Assembly: GCF_035083965.1 (NCBI RefSeq)
Contig: NC_089739.1
Coordinates: forward strand, 11,520,001 to 11,584,000
Length of the DNA: 64,000 nt
Source of the DNA: Branchiostoma lanceolatum
Taxonomy: Eukaryota > Chordata > Leptocardii > Amphioxiformes > Branchiostomatidae
Direction of reading: 5' to 3'
Each line of letters starts with the position of its first letter. Within the stretch, counting starts at the first letter, position 1. Of this stretch, positions 32,508 to 44,900 are shown in pieces. The notes below the pieces were generated by a model. That model was not told the origin of the DNA. It did no database searches and saw only the letters and a program-made list of their open reading frames with translations. The position numbers were made by a program, and so were the translations under genes.

Positions 32508-34036
32508 TAGAGTCAATTCCACATTACCGAGAGGGTGTTTGTTGCCTTTTGTTCTAACATTTCCATAACCTTTGTAACAATCTATGTGAGATAAGTAACT
32601 GTTAAGAACAATTTTCTACATTTATTTGATGTTCTAAATGTTTTCTGCTGTGTTCCAACAGGTTAAACAAATTTCCAACATTGAACACATTATTTGTATT
32701 AGTTTCTGAACTGTTGCAACATAGATTGATCATTTGTTTGAACATTCCAACATTCTGCAAACATGGTATAACTATAACTGGGTCAGTGGGCTGGGAACAG
32801 GGCAATTCACACATCCCTTCATAGTACAGTAGAATCCGCTTAACTGCACCACCCATTTGTCAGCGTTTTTGGTGCAATTATCCGGCTGGTGCAATTATGC
32901 GAAATGCCCAGCTGGACCGCGCCACCATGGGCGAGGGGGTGTATTGTTAGTCAGAAACACTAGCACATGGACAACAGACGAAATTATTCAGTTATTAACT
33001 TTATTTATTGACCTTTTTGCTGAAAATAAAGAAATGACAACGAACCTGGTTTAAAAGATTTTGCATTCTCTCATTTTTCCATACGATCTACCGCATTACA
33101 ACACTCGTAATGTTACAGGGGAGGCATTCTGAAACATCGTCATGCCACTCATGGTCACTCGTGGGATAACAGTTTCTGTGTTACATTACGTAGAGTGTAG
33201 TTGTCGATTGACGTAAATCATGTACCGCCATGAAACTAGGAATTTGAAACTAAAACTTGGTTACTGATTACGGGTGACCCACCCGGGACCTCCCATACGA
33301 TTCCTATCAACGTAACTGTCAATGGAGACCGCCTTCTTTTGTTACTCAAAACAGTTTTAAACATGCTGGCGGTATTGCGCCTTTACACCGGCAGGTATCG
33401 GCTCATTTGTACCGCGTTTGCCGATTTTAGCGCACCTTTTCAGTTAACTTGTCGAGGATTTTTGAAAAAAATTGGTGCAGTTATCCGGCATCGGTGACCA
33501 TGCGCGGTGCAGATATGCGGAGTCACTAACAATGCAGTGAATGGGAACCGGTTTTGGATATTGGGATTCGGTGCAGTTAAATGGAAGGTGCGTTTATCCG
33601 AGGTGTGATTAAGTGGCTTCGTCTGTATAGGGGATTAGGCCTACGTGCCATGCATAGACACCTCAAGAGAAAAGAGTTGCCAGTGTCCAGACGTGAAATC
33701 CAAAAATATACAGAGGCAGACAATAAAGTAGCACCTACTTTTATGGGGGCAATAACCCAAATCTACCACTGAATGATGCAAAATGTTGGAACATGTTTCA
33801 ACAGTGAAACAATCACACAGATGTTTGAAAATTGTTCTAAATAAAGAGATATTTGTGCAAATACTTTCATAATATTTCCGAAATATATAGTAGAGTTCAA
33901 ACATGTTCAAACTTTCATTTCTAATTGTTTGAACAGTCTGGAATTATTTTGACTGAAACAGTCTTTTCTCTAAAATTGTTCAAACTTATTAGCAATATCA
34001 TCTGAAAACCCTCTCGGTGACATGGAATTGACTCTA
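32508..34036. mobile_element. Outer TIR DNA transposon (hosts a nested element)
   Basis: TAGAGTCAATTCCACATTAC at the left and its near-complement ending GGAATTGACTCTA at the right form ~29-bp imperfect terminal repeats, continuing into ACCGAGAGGGT and ACCCTCTCGGT. If TA is the duplicated target, the element is of Tc1/mariner type. No transposase is seen. Bases 32827-33625 are a separate inserted element, so the original length was about 730 bp. Confidence 0.7.
32827..33625. mobile_element. Nested pogo/Tigger-like MITE, 799 bp
   Basis: Left end CAGTAGAATCCGCTTAACTG and right end (complement) CAGACGAAGCCACTTAAT resemble pogo/Tigger terminal repeats. Both are flanked by TA (32825-32826 and 33626-33627). 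GGTGCA(A/G)TTATCCGGC motifs recur inside near each end. There is no transposase. It inserted into the element spanning 32508-34036 and is therefore the younger of the two. Confidence 0.65.
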
Positions 34037-34239
34037 ACTCATCGTGATAATTATTCACGCCATTTTAGCCAATTTGTACATTTCAATTCCTTCCATTAGG
34101 AGTCATTGACACCGTAGAGACTAGTTCCAGACTTGAGGAATTTTTCCTTGTCTACTGCACGCAGGAAGTGTTTCTTTGCTGCATTGTTCTTCTTGAAGTT
34201 CTTCCTGTGGCATTGTTGCAAATTCCAAGGAAACGTGAT

Positions 34240-34640
34240 ACAGGTGGTCTGCCCATTTCCTTAAAGTGACGTCATGGAAAACTACAGCTTCCCCAGACCC
34301 CCATGTGTGCACGTGATGACCCGCCTTATAGATCGTGCACTTGACTATGAAAACATTGACTCATTCTAAACCAAACATGTCTCTTCAAAAAAAACTTGTA
34401 GAAAATGTAACGAAAATCAATATTTCCAGACATGTTTCTTGCAAGGAGTCGGACATTATAATATACTTGTTTCTAGACATGTTAATTTTAGGTCAGCATG
34501 TCCTTTGTGTTTGATTGTTCGCCCCTATAAGACCCTATAATGACATGTGATACAGGTGGCTTTGCGACTGTATTTATGCCGTCATGGAAAAATACAGCCT
34601 TTCCAAACTGCACGTGTCCACGTGACAGCTAAGCCCCAAC
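34240..34640. repeat. Direct repeat pair of ~90 bp
   Basis: GTGATACAGGTGG, GTCATGGAAAA, TACAGC and a CACGTG-containing end are shared in the same order by 34235-34325 and 34548-34640. Divergence is moderate. No gene is present. Confidence 0.5.
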
Positions 34641-34840
34641 CCACATATGCAGTCATCTGAACTTTACTTTGGTCAATCGTTAAAACGTTTTTGGCGCGGA
34701 GGAAGGCTCGTCCATAGTCCTAGACTGTCAACACTGAAAGGTAAAAATGGCCCCTTTTTTTCTACCCCGTTTTGTATTGGAAAGAAAGATATCTATTCCT
34801 CGATCTTTTTCACTGACGTGATTTTTTTTTGGGGGGGGGG

Positions 34841-35056
34841 GGGTTATAAGAGGGTCTGTATGCTCTTTTCCGTAAGGCGTAGCCTATCTTTATTTCCCGC
34901 AATTCGTTGGGAAAACCGTCCCTTTCCACGTAATTCGTAGCGAGGCGACGAAATGTTGCGCAATTTCCTTCATTGATTTTAGCGTTAATGTTATACAGGA
35001 TAATTTTTCAACGTAAAGCGTTGTAGGGTCCCCCATGCAGACCCTCTTTATAACGT
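34841..35056. repeat. Imperfect inverted repeat next to a poly-G run
   Basis: TTATAAGAGGGTCTGTATG at 34844 and its complement ending CATGCAGACCCTCTTTATAAC at 35053 are inverted. A T8G14 run precedes the left arm (about 34822-34843). It may be a decayed foldback element. Confidence 0.45.
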
Positions 35057-35670
35057 TGAATGATAGAAGACGTGGCTTGAACATGCAACATAAATTTCAG
35101 ACTTTTCTGTTCTGTATGCCAGTGATTTTCCATTCAACTTGAACTTCAAATAGCCAATTCAGAAGCCAAAGAGTCTTTTATTCGGCTACTATTTAGTTTT
35201 CTCGTCGTTTCGGTAACGAATTTTGCCGAGGAATTTGCGAATTGAAGTTCTACTATAGAACTAACTTGGTCACCAGGCTCTGAAGCTCTCCCGGAGCAGT
35301 GAGTTTTCCTAAAGCCGCCTTGCCGGGACTTGGGGCTAGGCTAGCGTTCTACGTGATATTTTTCAACAGAAGAAAATGTTTTTTTTTACTCCTGTTGATT
35401 TTGTTGAACGAAAAAAATAAAGCTGACTGAAAAACAAATAGTCTGTGTCAATATTACGTAATTAAGGTTTTTATATTGGATTTGGCGTTAAATATCTATA
35501 AAGGAATACCGAAGAAGAGAAACCCCCATCACTTTATATTTGCAAGGAAAGAATTTGTCTTGTGCAAAGCCTAATATTTTCATTTCACAAATTTGGCATT
35601 CCAGACATGAAGGAATGGAAAATTTTATAGGTGCGCCAGACATCGAAGTAGCAATGAATGTACATCCTTG
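35057..35670. other. Spacer upstream of PYCR, nothing recognised
   Basis: No coding signal, RNA gene or repeat is apparent before the CCAAT-rich block that begins near 35675. Confidence 0.4.
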
Positions 35671-35674
35671 TACC

Positions 35675-35930
35675 GAAAACCAATCACCAATAAGATAGCC
35701 TTTTACATCGATACCCCTGAGTTCCACCAATCAGGCCTTCGCTTACACAGCCTTAGGATAATCACCCCACCCAGGCCACGATTTACCAGTAACCAATCAG
35801 ATGAGGTTTAAGAATCAGCGTGGGCTCGTTGCTTGGTAACAGCCAATCGGAAGGCGGGACACGTCAGTGATCACGCAGAGGCGGCATGTTGGGGGTCATG
35901 ACCTCACGGTCGTTGCGTCAGTAATTTTCC
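35675..35930 (+). promoter_or_regulatory. PYCR: PYCR promoter with five CCAAT boxes
   Basis: CCAAT stands at 35680-35684, 35687-35691, 35727-35731, 35793-35797 and 35843-35847, all on the plus strand, the main four spaced about 40-66 bp. GGCGGGAC (GC box) follows at 35852. GTTGCGTCA near 35914 is one base from an ATF/C/EBP-ATF composite, and mammalian PYCR1 is an ATF4 target. There is no TATA box close to the ATG except TATAAAA at 35961. Confidence 0.55.
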
Positions 35931-35973
35931 ACAAGGAATTTTCTTTCTTCTACCGGTTTGTATAAAACCATTC

Positions 35974-38900
35974 ATGCCTTTCAGCCAACAACCAGTCGTC
36001 GCCCAACCACCCGAAGAAGAGAAACCAGTCGCCAGTCCAACTTTAATGGGAGATATCACACTACAGAAAAAGATTTCCGAGATGTCGCTAGCTTTCGTGG
36101 GAGCCGGGAAGATGGCCCAGGCCATGGCGAAAGGTTTCCTGGCGGCAGGTAAGGGCCTTTCCCCCGCCAACACGTGGCGAGAGTGCCGGTGGCGGTTAAA
36201 CGTACCGGGCTTTAGAATTTAGAATTTAACAAAACTAAACTGGTTTTATATGTTAAATTCGTCAATATATCTGTAATATCTAAGAATGAAGGTTTTATTT
36301 GTATATTTTTGCCCGGGCTACCGGATGGCGGTTGGTCAAGCTGATGCAATAGCGGTTAGGATTACGGGACCAACCGTTAGATATAGATGGGGAAATTAGG
36401 GGGAAATATGCTTTTTTTTTCATTAAATTCGTATAGAATATGAATATTTATACTCATTTCAATGAGATAAATCGTGTTCTTTTTAATGTCTTAGTCATTA
36501 TAGATGCATGATTTCTGTGAAAATTTTGAAATGCACCTAGATTTTATTTTTAATAATTTAAACCTCCTTGGTTATTGAGATGCCTGACTGAGAGTTGTTA
36601 CTCATCCAATATTGAAGTTCTTCGTTCAACTGGTGTTTCTAAGAAATGTTTTTTTTTGTCCGAAGAAACTCAAATTATCCACATCACTGTTGAAAAAGGG
36701 TTTCTAAGATGTACAAGTTATTTTTTATTTATTCTTGTTGAATATTTTGGAGAATAAGAAGCACTGTATTAAAATGGATGTGTGAAAAATAATATTCATA
36801 CAGAAATGGAATGATAATACAGTAATGTAATGTTAAATCTCAATTTCTGTTACCGAGCCTTTGATATACTTTTCGCAAAATTTTTTAACACAGTGCAGCT
36901 TATTATTATGTGGGAATAATAATAACTTTATTGCAAGTTCATGCCCGAAGGCTAATTGCAGACAAACAAGTACATGGGAATACATGGGAATCAAAAAATA
37001 GGTATCTAGGCTACTGTCAAAGTTCTAAGTTAACTAAGGTTGACTATGGTTGGGTTTGACTTCTTTTTTGAAGGCAGTGGAAAATGAAGAGACCCACGTT
37101 TTTCATCGTAAGTGGGTTTGTTGATTTTAGTAGTGATATGGATTTTTGTAAGCTATTCAAATTATTATAATTTGTGTTTTGGACAATTTCATCCAATCGT
37201 TTCTTGGAACAATGAATAATTGGACAAAGAAAAATCAAACTTTCACAACTTTCTATCCAAAGCTGTAAAAGAGACGGGAAAATTCCAGCCATTTTAACAA
37301 ATTTCCTGTTATTTTTCTGTTCGTCAGGAGTTGTAAAGGCAGACCACATCACAGCGACAGCGCCTTCTTGTAGAAGTCAGCCTTCACTAGAGGTGAGTCA
37401 TTATTGCAATAACAACCTCCTATAATAGCCTCTTCACTTTTTTATTGTTTTGAGGCCACTTGAAGAGGTTATAAGCACTTTTATGATAATGTATTGTTTC
37501 AGTGTATTTTATTATGTATTTTGTAAATTTGCATGTGTACATTTTATTGCTGTTTGTAATGTTTATTTTCTCTTTTTGTATTTATGAAGTGTTTATTATC
37601 GACTAGAATTTATGGATATGGTTATGATAAGGTTAATTTTACTAGCTGTTGGATAGAATGAAAAACTTCTCCCCAGAAATTATGGATCTTTCTGAGAATG
37701 TGTTGTACATGCACCTGTTGGCTGTTGTTACCAGGGTCATGCCATTTTCATATAGGGGTGATACTATGCACCTTGATTTGAGCATTTTACCCTTTTTTAC
37801 CTGCGATTTCAGTTCTTGCCTGCTCATTTTAAGTTGTATATTTATGGAACTTGTTGTAAATGGAACTTTGGCTAAAAATTTAAAGAAAAACAACGAAAAC
37901 TTTGCTGAGAATTCTGTGAGCAGAAAACAAAAAATTATTTTGAGCCCTGGGCCATTATATTTCTGACGTAATCGTAAAGTATACGGTTTATGTGTGCAGC
38001 ATGTTGTCATGCACTATTGTAGTTGAACACATATACAACAGTACTGTATATCCGGCTTAATGATTGAACAAAATGGAGATGTTGTCACAACGCTGTGGTA
38101 CGCTATTGCCTTCATGTACCTGTGTACATTGCCTTTGCCACGTTTTACAAAAGAGATTTTTCATATATTTATATAGGTGTTCTGTAAGTGGTTAGGTTAC
38201 TGTAATTGTTGAAAACTCTGCTGTGGTATAATGTTTGCAGTTTTCACGGTAACCTCATCTTTTAAAACCACCGGGAAAAGCTATTTCCGTCTTCTGCCTG
38301 CTTACCCCTTTATTTCATCTGCAAACCAAAAACTGCCGCGAATACTCCATTTTCTCCCTTCCGCGAAATTAGATCCTGCGAACTTAAAGGCATTTACAGT
38401 ATGACATGTAATTATGAAATTGATGGTAAGTGTATTGTTGTGTTAGTTACTCGTCCTTGGATTGTCATCTTTTTGTGTCTAATTTTGTGGAAGCGTATTG
38501 AAGATTGGTGCGTGATGGAAATTTCCACTGGCGCCTTTCACAGTTTCAGGTGCTTGCACATGATTGGTTGTCAGGTAGACCCCATCACCTTACCTTAAGA
38601 CCTTATAATCACCCAGACATGTGAAATTAATTTTAGTAGGCCATACCATATTTTGGCCTGAGGCAGTGTTCTCCATTGTCCCTCTGTTTTTAAGTTGGTA
38701 AGCCAAGCTGAATGGAGGCTTTACCGGCCTATAGGATAAAGATACAAGCATTGTTATATCTGTATCTGTTAAGCCGGTATAACTACCCTTTTGTGTAACA
38801 CTAACACACTACTGAACGACCTGTCACACCTAACCCTTGCACATCTAGCAAGCATTGTTTGAAATTAAAGCTATCAAATGAGGATGCCCCTACTGGCACT

Positions 38901-41900
38901 GTACTTGGAAGCAATGAGTTCCACTCTATGATAGTTCTTGGAAAATTAATTTTTCCAACACATCAATCCTAGGTTGAAAACTCTGGTAGATAAACACATT
39001 TCTAGCGTTCAGGTCTCAAGGACAGAATTTTGCTTCTTGGCACAGGGATGTCCTTTCTTTTGGACCAAAAAAAGACTTTATAAGGTCTCTAACAGTGCAG
39101 CTAAAAAGGTATGTGTCAAATTAGAGGTAGCTTGTCTCTCAAAATCTGAATAGCTTACAATGTAAGAGCTGGAGAAAGCTCTGTACACAGAAAAATAATC
39201 CAGTTAAAAGAGATCTAGACGGTTAATGTTAGAGCTGTTTTGTACCCAGGCCAGCCTGACTGTTAAGTAGATTTGTCAAAAGTTTTTCGATAGCCCTGGT
39301 CGCCTGTGTAAGTAAAAAAATCATGTGAACAGTGAAACTTACTTTACACCGGGAGTTATTGGAATGAAACATGGTATTCTGTTTTAAAACGTTTCAAAAA
39401 GTGTTTTAACAAATGATTTCCTTCTTTCCAGGATATCGGTTGTCAATTCACACACAACAACAAGGAAGCGGTGGAGAATAGTGACATCATCTTCCTGTCG
39501 GTAAAACCACACATTCTACCAGGCGTTCTACAGGAGATCGCACCCGTGGTCACCAAGAGACACCTCATGGTCTCTGTGGCAGCGGGTGTCCCACTGCAGT
39601 TCCTAGAAGAGGTGAGAAAACATTGGTGTGATACCTGACAAAATTGATTTTGTGGATGATTTTTGCCTTTTTTCTGCGTGAAGGTAATTTCGTCCCTTTT
39701 GAGTTTGAATGTAGGCTTAAGATTAAACAGGCTTAAGGTCACTGGTTAGATTCCTGGCTAGGCATTGTATGGGTACCTGACTTAAGCTGGGGAGGTAAAA
39801 GCTACACACGTAACAGCAGAAAAATGACAAATTGTTAGGAGAACATTATTTTGTTTCCATTCTAGCATTAGACAGGATTTTTTATGGGTGTTGTACATAG
39901 AATGAAGATTTAGTGCACATTGACTTCAAAAATACAAGTTAAGGTCTTTCGTTGCTAGTTAGCTTTGCTGGCTGCCAAAATAATTGTATTTACTAGCTGG
40001 CTGCCAAAATAATTGTATTTACTAGCACTGGTTTTGCAAAGAAAGATTCTTCAACTCATAAAGCAGTTTGAAAACCCAAAGTTTCATTGATCAAAAACCT
40101 TCAATGATTTCAGCAACATATTTCTAGCCTGGATACAGAGTAGCACGATATTTTACATTATTGAATTATGTTATTGTGGTTTTTGCAGTGACTGGGAACT
40201 TAAAACCACCGTTTGTTCTGTCTTCAGCCGTGAATCCCCTTGTTCCAACCGCAAACTTAAAACCACCGCAAACACTCCATTTTTTCCCTACCACGATCGC
40301 GAAATTAAATCCCCGCAAACACAGTAATCCGATGACGTCAGTACGTACAGATATTGACGTTGACTGTTGTGGACACGAATGCTGTTGCCTAGCAACGGAT
40401 ATATCCTATCCTGTTATTTCCACCAATTAGCTGCTATGTTTACTGTCGCATGCAGGAGTTTGAATATCAGAGACCTAGAAACCAGTGGGCTGTCCTGACC
40501 TTATATGACTAACACTTACAGAATGTACTGTTGCAGCGAAGGTTTTTTTCACAAAATATTGCATTGGATTGTGAAAATTAGGAAAACAATTTGTGCACTA
40601 GAAAGACGGTGGAGAAAAATGACATCAAAATTTAGAGAAAGACAGGTAAAGAAAATAAACTACAGTACTCTCACCTCTCAAATAGAAGTACCCCCTGGAA
40701 TATAAGTACCCCCCGGAAAAATCTTCAAAATCTAATATAAGTACCCCCTGAAATAAAAGTACCCCCCGGAAAATTTCAAAATTGACGATCGAGGTAAACT
40801 GTGTCCACATGACTGTCCGAGGGAAATAAGATAATAGCAGGTAGGTTGCATCTATTCAATTATGCCTGAGGACCATACCTAGCTATTAAGTTTATGGATA
40901 TTGAACAGAATAACTGTACGCTTGTTCAAATGATGATGATCTGCTTGCCACTTCGATAGAATAAAATAGTAATGTTGAAAATTTGGGCATATGTTCCCGC
41001 TATGACCCGTAACCGGGGGCCACGGTGCTTCAAATTCAACAAGTGAAAATGTACATGATACAGTGTATGCATTTTTCTACTTGGAACTTGCAGCAAGTGA
41101 TCAAGGAAAATTGTTGTACATGAATTTCATTATCTTTTATCATTACTGACATATAATCAAAATCATCAGATAGCTAAATTGTTCCTAATCATATTTTCTA
41201 AAGACATTACCCCCCTAAAAAAACAAATATGAACACCAAAAAAAGGTTTATGTCCATGAACTTTTGCTCCATAGCGTCGAGAACAAAGTTTTTGTGAGGC
41301 GCTCGGATTTCAATTCCCGCGGTAAAGCCCACAATATTGAACAGAGCTCGACTGTAAAAGTAGCACAGCGTCTCAGGCCGCACATACGAAGAAATTACCG
41401 ATTACATGTTGACAATAGAAACGGCCTTTTACCGCAAAAATTTGGAAAATCTTACGGTTATTCTAAAATACAAACCCTCCTAAAATATAGATAGAATTCT
41501 GTTTCTATCGTTGCCGCAAAATATAACATTTTCCACGCGTTTACGGTATCATTTGAAAGATCGTAATCTGCACTATGCAATATGCTGCTAGTTTTACTGT
41601 CACCACGCCTGATGGTGCCGCCATGTTCGATGGCAAAACATGCTGTTGTTTACCACTCGTTTTGTGCCGTTCTTAGATTTTGCGGCCTCAAAACACATTT
41701 CACAAGGGAAGTTAAGTTACAATTGTTGTTTTTACGTGTAATGTATCTTCTGTGAACGAATTATTCTTCCGCCGCGCTGCCGATAGCGGTCATCGAATTC
41801 TTCCCTGTGCAAGTCTACTACTCGACACGTTTTTTGATCAGCGTGCCGCAAGTTTGGTTTACGATGTAAACACAGACTGTCAAAGTTATTTACATAAAAA

Positions 41901-44900
41901 TTGTATTTTGAAATGTCAGTGTTGCGTCTTATTTTCCCCCAATAACAACGTTAACTTTGTAATGTCATAGCGAGATCGACCGATATGTTACGAGTGCCGC
42001 AAGGATTTCACAAAGGCTGCCGCCGGTGATAGCGGTGGGGAAATCAACGCCGCTAGGCCGAAAAATAGCGAATTACTAGCAAAAATACCGGGGAAATATG
42101 AGCAGAAAAACCTAAAATTTCGATTTTAGAGGGATTTCTGGTTAGCAAAATCCCAACTTTTGAAAAAATAATAAACGTACCGTCTGAAATAAGAAAGTAC
42201 CGGGCGGATGTTTAGGCGAAAAAAAATAAACGTACCGGTACGTTTATTTGAGAGGTGAGAGTAGTTATACCTGTAAGAAACAAATCTTGATACTGTAAAT
42301 TGTGTAATATTTGCTGTGGTTTTAATGCCTGCAGTTTATGCCATGAGCTCTCACTGCAAGCGTTCTCTGTACTACTGTATTGTTCCATCTGCTAATGCCT
42401 TTTTTCCCTTTAGTAAAACCAATATGCAAAGTGCCCTGAAAGGCTATAAAACTTTAAGTCTTAACTCATCTACTTATGTGTTTAGTTTAGTTTTTGTGTT
42501 AAACTGTTCTTTTTACGTTTTTCAGAAACTCCCCCCTAAGAGCCGCGTGATGAGAGTAATGCCCAACACCCCGTGCGTTGTCAGACAGGGCGCGTCGGTC
42601 TACGTCCCCGGCAGTCACGTGGAGAAGGAAGACTCCGAGATTATCAAGTCGCTCCTGTCCAGTCTGGGCTACTGTAGCGAGAGTAACGAAGGAATGATAT
42701 CCGCCGTGACCGGATTGGCCGGAAGCGGGCCTGCGTATGTGAGTATATCCGATAGATCTGTCTATCTTTGAAACTCTGTTCCATGCTATAACAACAGGCT
42801 AGCATACTTATTATCATGTTATGTCCCCTAAAAATCCCCCTTAGACAACTTGAAGGATTTGCAATTCTTCATCTTTTTATACTTATATAGATTTCTACAC
42901 AAGCTGCTACTATACAGTGACCCTCTATTCAGCGCTACCATCATTATTGTAAAATTGAAAAGAAAAGAAGAAATGAAAATGTAAAAGTGTATTTTGAATG
43001 CAACTGACAGCTGTGTGCACCTGTGTTTACCTTTGTTTAGGACTTGGTTTATTTACTATTCTAATCACAGGGCTCGAAATTCAGTTTCGGGAATAGGTGC
43101 ACTGGTGCACCCAACCTAAAAAATTGGGTGCACCAAAAAATTTTTGGGTGCACCACATAAAATAAAGTTGAATGTAACTATTGTAAGCAAAACCTAATGA
43201 CAAACCTTACTGTTCCTCTTCATGCACTTTTGGCACCCGATCTCGGCACGCAATTTTGAAGCTTTCAAAATCGAAATTAACTCAAATTCTAACATCAAAA
43301 TATTAAACAGGTACTACAACAAAGATTTTATTATTTTCTTACACTTAGATGTCAAGAATATGCTGTCTACTAGTGTGCAGTGATACCTTTACACATTAAA
43401 CCGTACGAAAATATTTGGGTGCACCAGTGCACCCACAAAAAAAAATTAGGTGCACAGCTCCAAAATTGGGTGCACTGGGTGCACATGCACCCAGTATTTC
43501 GAGCCCTGAATCAGCATATTCGGTGGCAACAAACACGAATACTTATGCATAATAAGATCAGTAAAAAATCTGTCTAAAGTAAGGGCACATCTTATGTTAT
43601 GGCATCCCCCTTTTGAGGTACATTTGATCATGTTCCGATCTAGACCTGTACCTGAACAATGTTACAGGTACAGGTTTTATGTTAGACACTACTAGTCCCA
43701 ACAGTTGATGGTAGTTGTGGTGGTGTAGAAAGATAATTTTTAAAAACCAGATAACAAACTGAGAAGAATCAACGAACTGAGAAGAATTGCTGTCTTTTCT
43801 ATTTCGTCTCAAAAACAGAAGAAAAAATAATGATATGTTGTCTTTGTTCACGTTTAATTTGATTCTCTGTATGGCAAAGTTCAAGTTGTAAGGATTGGAT
43901 TCGAAAGAACTTGACCACAATTTTGTCAAACAAGATTGACCTTGGGGCACCATTGTGACCTTGAAACAGCGAGCTTGAAGCTGCGGTATTTGTTTATCTC
44001 CGTGTTTGCAGATGATACAGAAACGTGGGTTTTGCTGGGACGCCTACAGAGAACCTATACACATGGCCATAGGTTTGGGGGGTATGGGGCAGGCATTTGT
44101 AAGTACAGCGCTGGGTGGTCTGGTGGTCCGGGACTAAACTCACAAGCTTGTAGGCGGATATGGTGTTTTAGAAAAAAGGCAGATCACCTAGATCGCTTTT
44201 AGATTAACCATTCAATGTCTTGAAACTTGTCTTGTCCTACACGCCACTGTGCATAACCTTTGTGTAATGTCTTCAACAATGGGATAGAGGGATGGGTGGC
44301 ATTAAATTGTTTGTTCTAGACACTGCCTAGTCTGTATAACGCAAACTCCAGCTGTCCGGGGATTTCTGTCCCCTCCCTGCGGCGGCTATGCGGTTACAGG
44401 GCAGCAAGCTGTTACAGGAGCTTGATTGAGTTCAGGCTAGACACTGCCATGTGTACAGCTACAGAAAGAATGAGAGTTAAAGAAGGTGGGAGATTCAGTA
44501 CAATTCAAGAAATTGGTGACTGCATAGAAAAAAATAAAGGTGGATAGAGTTGTTACCTTAGATTAAGTTAGAATCTGATCATGAAGGTTCTGAGTTCTAA
44601 TCCCAGGGAGGCCCCGATGTTTTGCCCCTGGGACTCGCCTCGGGTGAAAATGAGTGCCTAACCGTTTAGAGACATCCTCTCGGATTGGACGCAAAGCCAG
44701 CGGTCCTGTGTTTTAGGAGAGCCACACCTCAAGCACGTTAAAGAACCCACCACAGTGGTGAACTAAAAATGGTAATACAACTCTAGAGCCTACTACAAGA
44801 TCAATTAATAATCCTTGAAATCTTTCTTTCCTTGAAAATTTTGGTCCAATTTGGAGACTTTTTCTATGAGAAGGAAAAGGAAAGAGTGATTTGGAATAAG

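Noticed and set aside
37649-38010. Overlapping 105- and 122-codon frames on opposite strands
   Set aside because: They lie in PYCR intron 2 with no splice context or recognisable motif.
42316-42525. N-terminal extension of the PYCR exon 4 frame
   Set aside because: The open frame continues upstream of the TTTTTCAG acceptor at 42525 into repeat-derived intron; phase joins exon 3 to 42526.
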